A stretch of 29,304 bases of DNA. It comes from Bacteroidetes bacterium UBA6661 (GTDB lineage Bacteria > Bacteroidota > Bacteroidia > AKYH767-A > OLB10). Below the pieces are notes generated by a model. The model worked only from the letters and a program-made list of their open reading frames with translations. It did not search any database and was not told the origin of the DNA. This document shows, piece by piece, positions 1 to 8,565 of the stretch. The translations under genes were made by a program, and so were the position numbers. Location of the stretch: assembly GCA_002455375.1 (NCBI GenBank), contig DKKR01000041.1:1-29304 (forward strand), written 5' to 3'. The stretch's first letter is position 1, and every line of letters begins with the position of its first letter.

Positions 1-476
1 CGCTGAGCAAATTCAACATTGGAAAACTCTGTTGCTTTATCGTAAGCCTGATGTTGCTTTTGCAAGTCTTCCCATGTTTTGTTATATACTTCCTGCACAT
101 CTTTTACGAAGGTTCGTTTATTGGTCCTTAATGCCAATACGCGTTTTTTCATTTTACGGGCAAACACCTCTGTTAAGTCAAAATGACCTTTTTCATGTTC
201 GAGCAAAGCTGGTGTAACATCTTTTTTTCGCGCCCACGATTTATTCTTATCCATGTATGCTATGATGGTGAGAATAGCTGTATCGCCAACAATCTGTGGA
301 ATACAATACAAGCCACAGTTGGTTGAAATATGCAGGTTTTTATCGGGTGATGTTATTGGCCCTTTAAAATCTTCAATTTTAAATGATATGGAATCGTTCC
401 ACTCTATCAATTCGCGTTGGGCATTGGTTGTCTGACTTAAAACGAAACAAAAAACAAATACAGTCAAAAAGCGCAT
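1..476 (-). CDS. Partial secreted DUF922-like Zn-dependent protease
   Basis: Reading the minus strand from the ATG at 476 gives an open frame of 158 codons that leaves the window at position 1, so the C-terminus is missing. It starts with a clear signal peptide (MRFLTVFVFCFVLSQTTNAQ, cleavage near residue 20). Further on it has ALLEHEKGHFDLTEVFARKM, which contains the HExxH zinc-protease motif in the form HEKGH. The pattern leucine-HExGH-(F/L)D(L/I) is what I know from DUF922, the predicted secreted zinc-dependent proteases. By inference the product is an exported metalloprotease in the periplasm or outside the cell. Small plus-strand frames in this stretch are antisense to it and look like shadows. 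A perfect 14-base palindrome (TCTAAAATTTTAGA, 481-494) lies just upstream of the start and could be a control site. Family assignment is from the motif only. Confidence 0.75.
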   Translation of the reverse strand, partial: MRFLTVFVFCFVLSQTTNAQRELIEWNDSISFKIEDFKGPITSPDKNLHISTNCGLYCIPQIVGDTAILTIIAYMDKNKSWARKKDVTPALLEHEKGHFDLTEVFARKMKKRVLALRTNKRTFVKDVQEVYNKTWEDLQKQHQAYDKATEFSNVEFAQ

Positions 477-611
477 ACTTTCTAAAATTTTAGATTCTTA
501 TACGGCAGTTCTCCGGTTTATTCTACACTAATAACTCCACAAACCTTACATTGTCCTTACAGTTTTTTAAAAATTTAAAGGCTGTTTTTAGTGAAAATTA
601 TTGTGTATGAT

Positions 612-619
612 TAACTTTG
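612..619 (+). promoter_or_regulatory. Bacteroidota-type -7 promoter element of ybaB
   Basis: TAACTTTG matches the TAnnTTTG element used by the primary sigma factor of Bacteroidota. It sits 23 bases before the ybaB ATG at 643, which would give a leader of about 18 bases. The -33 TTG element is not obvious at the expected distance; only a T-rich run is present at 584-590. The rest of 477-642 shows no gene. Confidence 0.5.
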
Positions 620-642
620 CCATAAATAAAATCTGAATAAAT

Positions 643-939
643 ATGTTTGGAAAGTTAGCTGAGGCGCAAAAGAAAATGCAGGAAATAAAAGACCGGTTAG
701 AAACAGTAATTGTCACCGGAGAATCGGAACAAGGCAAGGTGGTAGCCGAAGCCAACGGCAATAACCGCATCCGTTCAATAACCATCAATGAATCGTTGTT
801 TAAAATAGGTGATAAAAACGAAGTTGAAGAGTTGATTACTCTTGCTGTTAACCGTGCGCTTGAAGCTTCAGAAAAGTTAATGCAAATAGAAATGGCAGCA
901 GCATCAAAAGATATTCTGCCGGGATTTTTGCAGAAGTAA
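643..939 (+). CDS. ybaB: YbaB/EbfC family nucleoid-associated DNA-binding protein
   Basis: The 98-residue product starts MFGKLAEAQKKMQEIKDRLE, the typical opening helix of YbaB/EbfC proteins, and has the central beta strand region with VVAEANGNNRIRSITIN, followed by a helix (EVEELITLAVNRALEASEKL) and the usual ending DILPGF. Known family members are small dimeric proteins that bind DNA without strong sequence preference and are linked to nucleoid organisation and recombination. Its length is normal for the family. In many bacteria ybaB lies between dnaX and recR; here neither is adjacent, so the gene appears to be transcribed alone from the promoter at 612-619. It converges with the gene at 952-1668, leaving only 12 bases between the two stops. 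Confidence 0.92.
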   Translation: MFGKLAEAQKKMQEIKDRLETVIVTGESEQGKVVAEANGNNRIRSITINESLFKIGDKNEVEELITLAVNRALEASEKLMQIEMAAASKDILPGFLQK

Positions 940-951
940 TGACTTTACAAT

Positions 952-1668
952 TTACTGTTTTTTCAACGCTTTATACATTTCGAATTTCCTTTTTACGAAT
1001 AGTATAAAATCATATTGTGTTGAGTTTTTCAGGAAATTATCGTCAACATTAATAAAGTCAATAAAGTTGTCAAACTGATCTTCACTTAGATTCATAATAT
1101 CAAAATCCACATATTTCCTGAATAACTCTTTGAGTAGTTTTCTCTTATTGTCTTCGTTTTTCTTCTGTGCAATGTCTCGTTTTGCTCTTTCTCTCTTACT
1201 GAAACTCTGATATAAAAAAGTAATCGGGCTTTCAAATGCATCAATGCCGGTAACCATATAATCTTCTTTTTTGTAACCTAACTTTTCAATGTCTTTCTGA
1301 ATTACTTCAAGTTCGCGAGGAGGAATTATTGTTACAGGCTTGAGTGTAACAATGGGTTTTTCGAGTATGATAGCTATTCTGAAAGTGTCTTTGACCAATG
1401 AATCATTAAAGCATAATTTTTTCACTGAATAGCCTGTGGCATTTACCATAATCGTGTCTGATTTATTGAAAGCAGCAGAAAAAAAATTATTATCAGGTGA
1501 AAAAAAGCCTGTCCCGGTAGATTTATTTACAATCATCAACCCTACTACAGGCAATGTTGCATCATTGCCTTTTACACTTGCAACTACATGAATGGTTTGC
1601 GCCTGTAGTACATCAACAAAAAAATATAAGATGGCTATTACACAAATTTTAAAACTCCATAACTTCAT
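952..1668 (-). CDS. Exported protein with N-terminal carboxypeptidase-regulatory-like fold
   Basis: The reading frame is open from 1704, but the ATG at 1668 is the better start because it gives a proper signal peptide (MKLWSFKICVIAILYFFVDVLQAQ) with cleavage after AQA-type residues. The mature part begins with about 90 residues (TIHVVASVKGNDATLPVVGLMIVNKSTGTGFFSPDNN...) resembling the beta-sandwich CarboxypepD_reg-like domain common at the start of Bacteroidota envelope proteins. The rest is charged and helical (KRERAKRDIAQKKNEDNKRKLLKELFRKYVDFDIMNLSEDQFDNFIDFIN). I recognise this overall layout from uncharacterised Bacteroidota proteins but not a function. It lies downstream of the large surface-protein gene on the same strand but is separated from it by a terminator, so it probably has its own promoter. 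Confidence 0.7.
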   Translation of the reverse strand: MKLWSFKICVIAILYFFVDVLQAQTIHVVASVKGNDATLPVVGLMIVNKSTGTGFFSPDNNFFSAAFNKSDTIMVNATGYSVKKLCFNDSLVKDTFRIAIILEKPIVTLKPVTIIPPRELEVIQKDIEKLGYKKEDYMVTGIDAFESPITFLYQSFSKRERAKRDIAQKKNEDNKRKLLKELFRKYVDFDIMNLSEDQFDNFIDFINVDDNFLKNSTQYDFILFVKRKFEMYKALKKQ

Positions 1669-1717
1669 AGGGCAATGATAATAACTTCCTGCTAACATCT
1701 GCATGAAGATTACACAT

Positions 1718-1747
1718 AAAAAAGAGGAAGCCCGTTTGGACTTCCTC
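1718..1747 (-). terminator. Rho-independent terminator of the large surface-protein gene
   Basis: An inverted repeat GAGGAAG (1724-1730) / CTTCCTC (1741-1747) with a 10-base loop is followed, on the minus strand, by a run of T (A run at 1718-1723). It lies 27 bases past the stop of the gene ending at 1774. Confidence 0.8.
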
Positions 1748-1773
1748 TCATTTTGAAGTTACTGTTTCTGTTT

Positions 1774-4700
1774 TTAGCGATTCACTTCAAATCTTATATG
1801 ATTCTCTTCACTACCTTTTGTGATAGTAAGTGTATAAACACCGGGAGTAAACAGTCTCAAATCAATGTCGCCACCATTAACTCCTTCAGAAGCCATCTTT
1901 TTATCGTTTAATAAAATTCGACCTGCAATATCACTGACTCTCACAAAGAAATAACCTTCTTTCTTTGCATCAAACGCATAAGTAATGTGAGCATCTGCAG
2001 GATTTGGATATGCATTAATCAACAGTTCAGAAGTAGCTTCGCCCAATCGTGCAATACCTGTTGTGAAACGCTCCATTGAGCTATATGCTGAATTGTTTGA
2101 ATAAGTACACATGGATTTTAACTGTACTTTATAAGCAACACCGGGCGTTAAATTATTGATAACCATATTTCCTGTTGATGCATTCGCATATGCATATTTC
2201 CATTGATTGCTTGTGGCTGGCGCATATCGGATTAATACATAACGAACACCTGATTGTGGATTCCAACTTATAGTAGCTTTGTTTGAAGCAACATTAGATA
2301 TAGTTATACCACTTATAACATCACAGCCGCTTGTAGTAGTGAAATAATTATCGCTGCTGTAGTTGCTTGATACAATTCCGCACTCAGTTTTTACACTCCA
2401 CTGATAGGTGGTTCCTGAAACTAAACCAGTTAAATTAAAACCCCAGGCAGTTGTGTTGTTTGTTGCAAGTGATTTATAAGTGTAGTTTGATGCACCTAAC
2501 TTTTTGTAACGTATAGTGATGTTAGTTGCACGGGTTCCATACCAATTAAGCTGTGCAGTACTATTGGTAACATTGGTAGTAAAAGTATTTACTACAGTAC
2601 TGCCACAATCTGTTGGTCCATTAAGGGTAGTAAATACTTCCGTTGCACTTACAACTGAGCTTCCTGCACAGATAGCAGTAACGCTCCACTGATATGTAGT
2701 TGCAGGTAACAATTCATTTATATCAAGATTGTTACGTGAACGTACATATTTTACAATTACTGTTGCGCTTCCCATTTTGTTATATGCCACTCTGAATGAA
2801 TCGGCAGTTACAGCAGGATTCCACATCAAAGAAGCTTTTTTATCAATAATGTTATAGGCACTCAACATATCAGGCTTAGCACATGATGCAGGCTCTAATG
2901 AGTTAACCTGAATTTTTGCTGCATGTGATTGGCATCCATAAGCATTCTTAGCAACTACTGAGTAGATTCCTGATGCATTTACAGATATTGTTGAAGTTGT
3001 CTGACCACCGTTCCACAGATAAGATGCTGCACTTGGCTCAAACGCTTTTAGCTGATACATTGTACCTGTAACATAAGTGTAGGTAACTTCAGGCTTATTA
3101 GGCGTTGGTGCCTGACTGATGGTGATATTAGCAGTAGATGTAGAACCGTCACTGTTTCTGATGTTTACAGTATATGTACCCGGTGCATTGACAACAATAC
3201 TTTGTGTTGCTTGTAATCCGGGCAACCAGATGTATTGCATACCGGGACTTGAAGTAAGTGTAGCAGATTGTCCCATACAAATCTGATTGTTGGCAGCAGT
3301 AGTAGTTATTGATGCAGGTTGTGAGTTGTTTACAACAGTTATAACCATTGGCGATGAAGTTGCAGAACATCCCTGTGCATTGGTAACTTTTACGGTATAG
3401 CTTCCTGCTGTGTTTACGGTGATTGATGAAGTTGTTGCACCGGTTGACCATAGATAGCTGCTGCCGGAAGATGCAGTTAATGTTACTGACTGACCTTGAG
3501 TGATTGTTGTTGAACCACTTGCTGTAATAGTTGCTGCAGGCAATGGATTAACAGTTATCACCAACGGTGCTGACGTTGCAGAACAAGAGCCATTGGAAAC
3601 TGTCACAACATAACTTCCTGAAGTACTCACATTAATATCCTGAGTAGTTGCCCCATTTGACCATTGATAAGATGTTCCGGCACCTGCACTTAATGTTACG
3701 CCACCACCCTGACAAAAAGTTGTTGGGCCATTGGCAATAATTGTTGCAGTTGCACCACCTGTAGTAATCGCAATAGGTGCTGATGTAGTTACACAACCTT
3801 GTGCATTATAAACTTTTACTGTATAGCTTCCTGCAGTTGAAACAGTGATAGATTGTGTTGTTGCACCGGTTGACCATAAATATGAGGTGCCACTGCTTGC
3901 TTTCAATACTACACTTGCTCCTGAACAAAGCATGGTAGAACCATTAGGTGTAATTGTTGCTGTTGGATTTGCTGCTACTGCAACAGTTTGTGGTGCTGAT
4001 GCAGCTGAACAGCTACCGTTTGATACCGTTACAACGTATGAACCTGCTGTGCTAACAGTAATTGATTTTGTAGTTGCACCGTTTGACCAAAGGTATGATG
4101 TTCCTGTGCTGCTGGTTAATGTTACACTACCACCCTGACAGAATGATGTTGGGCCTCCTGCTGTAATGGTTGCATTAGGAGCTTGCGAAACTGTTACAAC
4201 CTTTGGAGCTGAAGTTGCAGAACAGCTACCTGTAGAGACCGTTACTGAATAAGAACCTGATGCATTTACGGTGATAGATTTTGTTGTTGCACCATTAGAC
4301 CAAAGATATGACGAACCTGTATTTGCAGTTAATGTAACACTTCCACCCTGACAGAATGATGTTGGACCTCCTGCAGTGATAGTTGCTGTTGCATTATTGC
4401 TTACAGTTACAACAGTTGGAGCTGATGTAGCTGAACAATTTCCATTAGATACAGTTACAGAATATGATCCTGCTGCACTTACGGTTATAGCTTGAGTGGT
4501 TGCACCGTTTGACCATTGATAGGATGATCCTGCATTTGCAGTTAATGTAACATTGCTACCCGGACAGAATGTTGTTGGCCCGTTAGCTGTGATAGTTGCC
4601 GTTGCTGAATTACTAACTGTTACGGAAGTTGGTGCCGATGTTGCACTGCATGATCCATTGTTTACTGTAACAGAATATGAACCTGTTGCATTAACAGTTA

Positions 4701-7700
4701 TTGATTTTGTTGTTGCACCGGTTGACCATAAGTATGATGTTCCGGTGTTGGCAGTTAATGTTACATTACCACCTGGGCAGAATGTTGTAGGACCACCGGC
4801 TGTAATGGTAGCTGTTCCACCTGCTGTCATGGTAACATTTGTTGCAGCAGAGGTTGCCGAGCAACCCTGAGCATTGCTGACAGTTACTACGTAATTGCCT
4901 GCTGCGTTAACAGTTATTGATTGCGAAGTAGCACCATTCGACCATTGATAAGTTGAACCTGCACTTGCAGTTAACGTAACAGAAGCACCCTGACACAATG
5001 AAGTTGACCCATTTGCAGAAATTGTAGCTGCAGGAGCAGAACTTACAGAAACTGCTACCGGATTGCTGATTGCAGCACATCCACTTCCCTGTGAAACTGT
5101 AACTACATAATTTCCTGCTTGTGAAACAGTGATTGACTGTGTAGTTGCACCATTTGACCATAAGTATGAATTACCTGCACCTGCAGTTAATGTTACGCTA
5201 CCACCCTGACAGAATGTTGTTGGCCCACTTGCATTAATAGTGGCTGTTCCACCGGAATTGCAGGCAACCATTGAATAGTTTGTGATTACATTATTGTTTG
5301 CTGATAAAATGAATTTATCAATCATTATCTTATTATTTGTTGGAGCAAAACGAATAGTATGACTTCCAATGCTTAGACCTGTAAACTGTATTGCCTGTTG
5401 TGAACATGCATCTAAACGATACCATGTCCAGTTCGTATCTGTTACGCAACCGATAGATTTTGATGCTCCATTGTCAACAGAAACACCTAAACCTGTTGCA
5501 GTGCCATCAGTACTTCTTGCACGCACAAAAAGGTATAAGTTAGCCTGTGATGAACTTCTTGGCTGAAATACATACTCTAATGGAGTGAAAGTTGTTTGTG
5601 TTGAAGGAAACACAACTGCAGTAGTAAAGTTAGAATAATCGCCAGCAGCAGCACCTTGAGGTTGAATAGTCTTTAAATTATATGCTGCATTGGTATTATC
5701 ATACAATTCTGACTCAATAGTAAAATCTTTTGACCAGAATGATGGATGCGATTTTTCATGCCACTCATCTAACTGATAAAATACAGGAGATGATGCATTG
5801 GTTTTATCATAAATATAAGTACTGCCCTGACGTCTTACTTTGAATTTTACTTGTTGACCATCAAGTGTAATTGTTGCAACACTTTCATTCTCTGCACCAC
5901 CTACCATACTTGTGTTTGGCTGAATAGTTCCGGTAATAGCAAATTTAGATTGTGTATTATGTTTTCTAACTACAACTAACTTACGTAAGTCACCTGCCCA
6001 GAATGTATATCCCGGTTTACCTGATGGAGCACTGTAATATGCAGGTACATCACCTGGCATTACACTACCATTACGCAAGAATTCTTCATAGCGACTCGCA
6101 ACTGCTTGTGCATAACTTGGCATTGCTGTTTGCCATGCATAACCTGCAGGGTTTGCCGGTGGAGGATTTGGTGGGTTGTAATTTCCGGCTTCGTTAAAAT
6201 AACCTGTATAGAAAAACTCTGCACCAATCATGTTAAGGCATTTCAACAATCCCATAAACTGTGCAGGACGCATATTGTTATCTTCATTAACATCCCAACC
6301 GGCTGCAACAAATGGAGAGAACAAATTATCACCCGCCTGTAATTCATAATAACGACTGTCAACAATCCACTGCCAGCCATGCCATGCCGTTATCCAGTTA
6401 CGCCAGTTGTGTGGCCAACGGGGATAAAAATCTGGTGTGCTATAACGCTGACCATTGATTTCAGAATTTACCAAACGTGCTTCACTATATTTCTGACGAT
6501 ATTGTGGAAAACCATCAATACCATACTCTGTAAATTTTGTATTTGACAGCGCAGGAATATCCATGATTATATCACGGTATGATTGTGTTTCGTTTTCTTT
6601 AAATTTTCTTGCCTGAAAAGTTTGAAAATCCAAACCGGAAGCATTTTTTGCAGCAACAACGGCAGGGTCAGCAGATAATGCAGCATCAGTACTCCAGGCA
6701 AACACTTCACCATTCTCATTAATCATTGTTAATGGTCTTGTCAATGCATTCAATACATCCTGAACATTTGATTTCATTTGATTACCATCACCGGAATAAG
6801 CATTTGCCGGTGCTGTTGGTCTCCACCATTTGGTTGAAGAGTTGTTACCGTTTGGATCAATAAAGTTTCCTGAAGAATTTTGAAGATACTTGTCGCTGGA
6901 TAAATTCTGACTTCTGATTAATGAAGGATTTAACTGTGCACGAAGTGTAATTAATGATGTTCCTAATTGTGGGTTCTGATTAGCCAGATTAGCCCATGCA
7001 TTTCCCCACTGATCCATGCTGAGTCGCAGCTGAATCATGTAATTCCAGTTTTTAGCAAGCTCTTCGTTTATTGCAGTACTGTTTGTTGCTGACTGTGCAT
7101 CAGATACACCACTCTGAAAACGGCCTCCCATGTACATAAGGTCAACCCAGTTGAAATTTTTCATCAATGTATTACCGGCTTTATAACGGGCTACAGGATA
7201 GCTTCTCAACTGATCAATGGCGGAAACGTTAGGATTTGGATGTCCGGGAGCAAATTCTGTATTATCTAAACCGGCTGATATTGGAGATGGCGAAGGCAAA
7301 CTGCCATTAAATGTCAGATTAAAACTATAGCTTTTATTTGTTTGTACAGCATCTTTATAATGCTGATAAATCAACTTAGCAGGGACAGTTCTGTTGTATA
7401 TGGCAATTTCATCATACTCACCAAAATATTTCATATAACTTACTCCCTGATTCCAAAATAAACTTGTGTTTGAACCATTCACAACCTTACCTGAAATATT
7501 TTTTGAATATCCTGAAGGACATTCGCCATCAATATATATTTCTTTTTTTCCGGTAAGCGAACTGTATTGAAATACGATATGATGCCAGTTGCCATCAACA
7601 AAATATCCATAGGAACGTTTACCTATTCCATCAAAACTTACTTTCAGTTCGTCTGAACCACTACCGGAGGTATAGGTATAGAAGTATATTCCGTCAAAAT

Positions 7701-8175
7701 TAAAATTAGCAGAAAAACCGCCATCCATTCTTCTGAACAGCAATGTCTGATTGAATTGATATCCGGGTTTAAATAAAAATTCAATGGCAAATGATGTATC
7801 TGTTACAAAATTGCCAGTATTAATATTATCACCACTACTACCTAAAATTAAACCTTTGCCAACAGCACTGTTATTAGAAACAGTGTAACCGCAACCATAT
7901 GAAGTAAAGTCCATATTTGTACGATTCATTGAGTCCTTATTAAAAGGGCTGCTGTTAAATGTCCAGTAGCTTACCGGTGCATAAGTTTGCGCATTAGCAA
8001 CCTGAAGCAATGATAATGCTGCAAAAAGTAAATGGATGAATAATAACGAAATGCTCAGAATCTTGAATTTTCTGAACTGTTTGTTAATTACTCCCCTGAT
8101 TTCTGTTGTCATTTCGCTGACAGCATTTGCGAAGTAGATTTTTTGTGCCATTTGAATTTTTTTTTGGTTCAACAA
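1774..8175 (-). CDS. Giant T9SS-secreted multidomain surface protein (LamG, Ig-like repeats, Fn3)
   Basis: The frame has 2133 codons. A signal peptide core (KILSISLLFIHLLFAALSLLQVANAQ) lies at about residues 38-63, unusually far from the first Met; the ATG at 8112 (Met22) may be the true start. Domain order by eye: a LamG/concanavalin-like domain at about 65-270 (GNWHHIVFQ, KEIYIDG); a large region at about 300-830 rich in W, Y and N (for example FYPRWPHNWRNWITAWHGWQ) that may be a TIM-barrel glycoside hydrolase-like domain but which I cannot assign; a carbohydrate-binding-like beta-sandwich at about 838-968 (LYLFVRARSTDG, WTWYRLDA); nine close Ig-like repeats of about 71 residues plus two degenerate ones at about 972-1760; three Fn3-like domains at about 1765-2040; and a T9SS type A sorting domain (INAYPNPADAHITY...PGVYTLTI) at the end. 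By inference it is exported through the outer membrane and anchored on the cell surface or released, perhaps for adhesion or polysaccharide binding. Confidence 0.85.
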   Translation of the reverse strand: MLNQKKIQMAQKIYFANAVSEMTTEIRGVINKQFRKFKILSISLLFIHLLFAALSLLQVANAQTYAPVSYWTFNSSPFNKDSMNRTNMDFTSYGCGYTVSNNSAVGKGLILGSSGDNINTGNFVTDTSFAIEFLFKPGYQFNQTLLFRRMDGGFSANFNFDGIYFYTYTSGSGSDELKVSFDGIGKRSYGYFVDGNWHHIVFQYSSLTGKKEIYIDGECPSGYSKNISGKVVNGSNTSLFWNQGVSYMKYFGEYDEIAIYNRTVPAKLIYQHYKDAVQTNKSYSFNLTFNGSLPSPSPISAGLDNTEFAPGHPNPNVSAIDQLRSYPVARYKAGNTLMKNFNWVDLMYMGGRFQSGVSDAQSATNSTAINEELAKNWNYMIQLRLSMDQWGNAWANLANQNPQLGTSLITLRAQLNPSLIRSQNLSSDKYLQNSSGNFIDPNGNNSSTKWWRPTAPANAYSGDGNQMKSNVQDVLNALTRPLTMINENGEVFAWSTDAALSADPAVVAAKNASGLDFQTFQARKFKENETQSYRDIIMDIPALSNTKFTEYGIDGFPQYRQKYSEARLVNSEINGQRYSTPDFYPRWPHNWRNWITAWHGWQWIVDSRYYELQAGDNLFSPFVAAGWDVNEDNNMRPAQFMGLLKCLNMIGAEFFYTGYFNEAGNYNPPNPPPANPAGYAWQTAMPSYAQAVASRYEEFLRNGSVMPGDVPAYYSAPSGKPGYTFWAGDLRKLVVVRKHNTQSKFAITGTIQPNTSMVGGAENESVATITLDGQQVKFKVRRQGSTYIYDKTNASSPVFYQLDEWHEKSHPSFWSKDFTIESELYDNTNAAYNLKTIQPQGAAAGDYSNFTTAVVFPSTQTTFTPLEYVFQPRSSSQANLYLFVRARSTDGTATGLGVSVDNGASKSIGCVTDTNWTWYRLDACSQQAIQFTGLSIGSHTIRFAPTNNKIMIDKFILSANNNVITNYSMVACNSGGTATINASGPTTFCQGGSVTLTAGAGNSYLWSNGATTQSITVSQAGNYVVTVSQGSGCAAISNPVAVSVSSAPAATISANGSTSLCQGASVTLTASAGSTYQWSNGATSQSITVNAAGNYVVTVSNAQGCSATSAATNVTMTAGGTATITAGGPTTFCPGGNVTLTANTGTSYLWSTGATTKSITVNATGSYSVTVNNGSCSATSAPTSVTVSNSATATITANGPTTFCPGSNVTLTANAGSSYQWSNGATTQAITVSAAGSYSVTVSNGNCSATSAPTVVTVSNNATATITAGGPTSFCQGGSVTLTANTGSSYLWSNGATTKSITVNASGSYSVTVSTGSCSATSAPKVVTVSQAPNATITAGGPTSFCQGGSVTLTSSTGTSYLWSNGATTKSITVSTAGSYVVTVSNGSCSAASAPQTVAVAANPTATITPNGSTMLCSGASVVLKASSGTSYLWSTGATTQSITVSTAGSYTVKVYNAQGCVTTSAPIAITTGGATATIIANGPTTFCQGGGVTLSAGAGTSYQWSNGATTQDINVSTSGSYVVTVSNGSCSATSAPLVITVNPLPAATITASGSTTITQGQSVTLTASSGSSYLWSTGATTSSITVNTAGSYTVKVTNAQGCSATSSPMVITVVNNSQPASITTTAANNQICMGQSATLTSSPGMQYIWLPGLQATQSIVVNAPGTYTVNIRNSDGSTSTANITISQAPTPNKPEVTYTYVTGTMYQLKAFEPSAASYLWNGGQTTSTISVNASGIYSVVAKNAYGCQSHAAKIQVNSLEPASCAKPDMLSAYNIIDKKASLMWNPAVTADSFRVAYNKMGSATVIVKYVRSRNNLDINELLPATTYQWSVTAICAGSSVVSATEVFTTLNGPTDCGSTVVNTFTTNVTNSTAQLNWYGTRATNITIRYKKLGASNYTYKSLATNNTTAWGFNLTGLVSGTTYQWSVKTECGIVSSNYSSDNYFTTTSGCDVISGITISNVASNKATISWNPQSGVRYVLIRYAPATSNQWKYAYANASTGNMVINNLTPGVAYKVQLKSMCTYSNNSAYSSMERFTTGIARLGEATSELLINAYPNPADAHITYAFDAKKEGYFFVRVSDIAGRILLNDKKMASEGVNGGDIDLRLFTPGVYTLTITKGSEENHIRFEVNR
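3320..5260 (-). repeat. Tandem ~213-base repeats encoding nine Ig-like modules
   Basis: Within the giant gene, nine consecutive modules share the pattern ATIT.GGPTTFCQGGSVTL, then SYLWSNGATT.SITV..(A/S)GSY.VTV.NG.CSATSAP. Each module is about 70-75 residues. Neighbouring copies are similar at base level; for example the minus-strand reverse of ttgcaccgtttgacca recurs with small changes. Two further modules before the Fn3 domains (about 2900-3320) keep the fold pattern but have lost most of the signature. Such arrays can change copy number by recombination, which is inference here. Confidence 0.9.
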
Positions 8176-8179
8176 ATTT

Positions 8180-8236
8180 TTGGCACGTTGTTTGAAAAGA
8201 AGCTTTTGTTCGTTTTGACTTTTTTTCTCGTGCCAA
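8180..8236. repeat. 8-base inverted repeat in the leader of the giant surface-protein gene
   Basis: TTGGCACG (8180-8187) and CGTGCCAA (8229-8236) are perfect reverse complements separated by 41 bases, just upstream of the first possible start at 8175. They could close a long stem-loop in the 5' untranslated RNA or be a protein-binding site. No clear TAnnTTTG promoter element was found on the minus strand in 8176-8510. Confidence 0.45.
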
Positions 8237-8458
8237 CGCAGGCAATATAAACTGCTGTTTTACCTGATAGCATTCAAGTAGCTTTCATTATTGCATTTGC
8301 AAGAAAACGATCTATGTTGGGAAATATTTCAGGTCGTCATTTGTTTTCTTCCCTCTTAAAACAACATTCATCGAAATGCAAAATCCTGTTTTCTACGATG
8401 TAAGATTTCGGAATTACTTATCAAATTCTGAGTGATTAAAATCACAAATCACCTATGC

Positions 8459-8478
8459 AAACAGGTCTTCACCTGTTT
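8459..8478. repeat. Perfect 8-base-pair hairpin with 4-base loop
   Basis: AAACAGGT (8459-8466), loop CTTC, then ACCTGTTT (8471-8478). It stands in the 390-base gap 8176-8565 between the M16 terminator and the giant gene. It is not followed by a T run on either strand, so it is more likely an operator or RNA hairpin than a terminator. Apart from this, the 8180-8236 repeat and the terminator, nothing else was recognised in the gap. Confidence 0.5.
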
Positions 8479-8509
8479 CCGGATGAAAATTACAATGAAC
8501 AGTATCTAT

Positions 8510-8548
8510 AAAAAACGAGCGGCATGAAAATGCGTGCCGCTCGTTTTT
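8510..8548 (-). terminator. Rho-independent terminator of the M16 peptidase pair
   Basis: A 10-base stem ACGAGCGGCA (8515-8524) / TGCCGCTCGT (8535-8544) has an A run on the left (T run for minus-strand RNA) and a T run on the right. It lies 18 bases past the stop of the gene ending at 8566 and would end the minus-strand M16 transcript. Confidence 0.88.
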
Positions 8549-8565
8549 ATGATTCAATCTGATTT

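Noticed and set aside
32..435. Two short plus-strand frames at the left edge (32-217, 253-435)
   Set aside because: They are antisense to the partial minus-strand DUF922-like gene, which has a signal peptide and HEKGH.
3845..4870. Two plus-strand open frames (3845-4138 and 4553-4870) with repeated Val/Pro-rich proteins
   Set aside because: They are exactly antisense to the Ig-like repeats of the giant gene, and their apparent repetitiveness comes from that array. There is no start signal or family match.
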